From NCBI GenBank assembly GCA_030598385.1, contig JAUVQB010000095.1:1-6214 (forward strand): a stretch of 6,214 bases of DNA, written 5' to 3'. This DNA comes from Alphaproteobacteria bacterium (GTDB lineage: Bacteria > Pseudomonadota > Alphaproteobacteria > Kiloniellales > JAKSDN01). Positions 5,862 to 6,214 of this stretch are shown piece by piece. The notes under the pieces are model-generated. The model was given only the letters and a program-made list of their open reading frames with translations. It did not search any database and was not told the origin of the DNA. Each line of letters begins with the position of its first letter. The first letter of the stretch is position 1. The position numbers and the translations under genes are program-made.

Positions 5862-6214
5862 ATGCCGGGGCCGAACCAGACACCCTATTACATCACGACG
5901 CCGATCTATTATGTGAACGACGCGCCTCACATCGGGCACGCCTACACGACGCTTGCCTGCGACGTGCTGGCCCGCTTCAAGCGGCTCGACGGCTACCGGG
6001 TGCATTTCCTGACCGGCACCGACGATCACGGCCAGAAGGTCGAGAAGTCCGCCCAGGCCGCCGGCATGGAACCCCAGGCCTTCACCGACCAGGTTTCGGG
6101 GAACTTCCGCCGGCTGGCCGAGGCCATGAACTTCACGAACGACGACTTCATCCGCACCACCGAGCCGCGCCACAAGCGCGCCTGCCAGGCGATCTGGCGC
6201 AAGCTGATGGAGGC
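5862..6214 (+). CDS. metG: Methionyl-tRNA synthetase, N-terminal part (cut by window end)
   Basis: The first 117 codons of a class I aminoacyl-tRNA synthetase that charges tRNA-Met (including the initiator) with methionine in the cytoplasm. PYYITTPIYYVNDAPHIGHA carries the exact HIGH signature at 23-26, followed by YTTLACDVLARFKRLDGY and by FLTGTDDHGQKVEKSA; the usual GTDEHG motif has Asp in place of Glu at position 55. The ending with DDFIRTTEPRHKRACQ is typical of the family. The ATG at 5862 follows AGGA (5851-5854) with seven bases between. It lies 54 bases after holB, and co-transcription with tmk-holB is likely since the gap holds no clear promoter or terminator. The KMSKS loop, zinc knuckle and anticodon domain lie beyond the window. 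No stop codon is reached. Confidence 0.95.
   Translation, partial: MPGPNQTPYYITTPIYYVNDAPHIGHAYTTLACDVLARFKRLDGYRVHFLTGTDDHGQKVEKSAQAAGMEPQAFTDQVSGNFRRLAEAMNFTNDDFIRTTEPRHKRACQAIWRKLME

Noticed and set aside
1..6214. Mobile element, CRISPR array, toxin-antitoxin pair or phage gene
   Set aside because: All coding capacity is taken by housekeeping genes with normal spacing, and no repeat array, transposase motif or terminal inverted repeat was seen.

Overview
The window carries a GC-rich, tightly packed chromosomal housekeeping segment that looks alphaproteobacterial, probably Rhodospirillales-like. The evidence is the gene order (murein transglycosylase, rlpA, D,D-carboxypeptidase, tmk, holB, metG), the sequence style of the proteins, a delta' subunit without zinc cysteines, and GANTC and CtrA-like sites upstream of the first gene. 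The genus cannot be fixed from the sequence alone.

Layout, all major genes on the + strand. Positions 1-25 may hold the first codons of a divergent gene running out of the window on the - strand. Positions 26-368 are a 343-base control region: an AT-rich patch with a CtrA-like box, five GANTC (CcrM-type) sites, and a leader with several strong inverted repeats. Positions 369-1598 encode a secreted MltB-family lytic transglycosylase, which overlaps by ATGA the lipoprotein RlpA (1595-2632). A 105-base AT-rich gap with promoter character precedes a PBP5-type D-alanyl-D-alanine carboxypeptidase (2738-3910). A 101-base gap with two GC-rich inverted repeats precedes tmk (4012-4647), which overlaps holB by ATGA (4644-5807). 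After 54 bases metG starts at 5862 and is cut by the window end.

The genes form two functional blocks. The first (mltB-like gene, rlpA, dac) encodes three exported proteins acting on peptidoglycan: two glycan-strand cleaving enzymes and one that trims pentapeptide stems. The second (tmk, holB, metG) is cytoplasmic: dTTP supply, the clamp-loader delta' subunit, and methionyl-tRNA synthetase.

I see no defence system, mobile element, CRISPR array, tRNA, rRNA or biosynthetic novelty. The most interesting signals are regulatory: a cluster of GANTC sites plus a near-consensus CtrA box in front of the wall-hydrolase operon, which suggests cell-cycle control, and inverted repeats in the leaders of the first gene and of tmk. 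These are inferences from sequence only.
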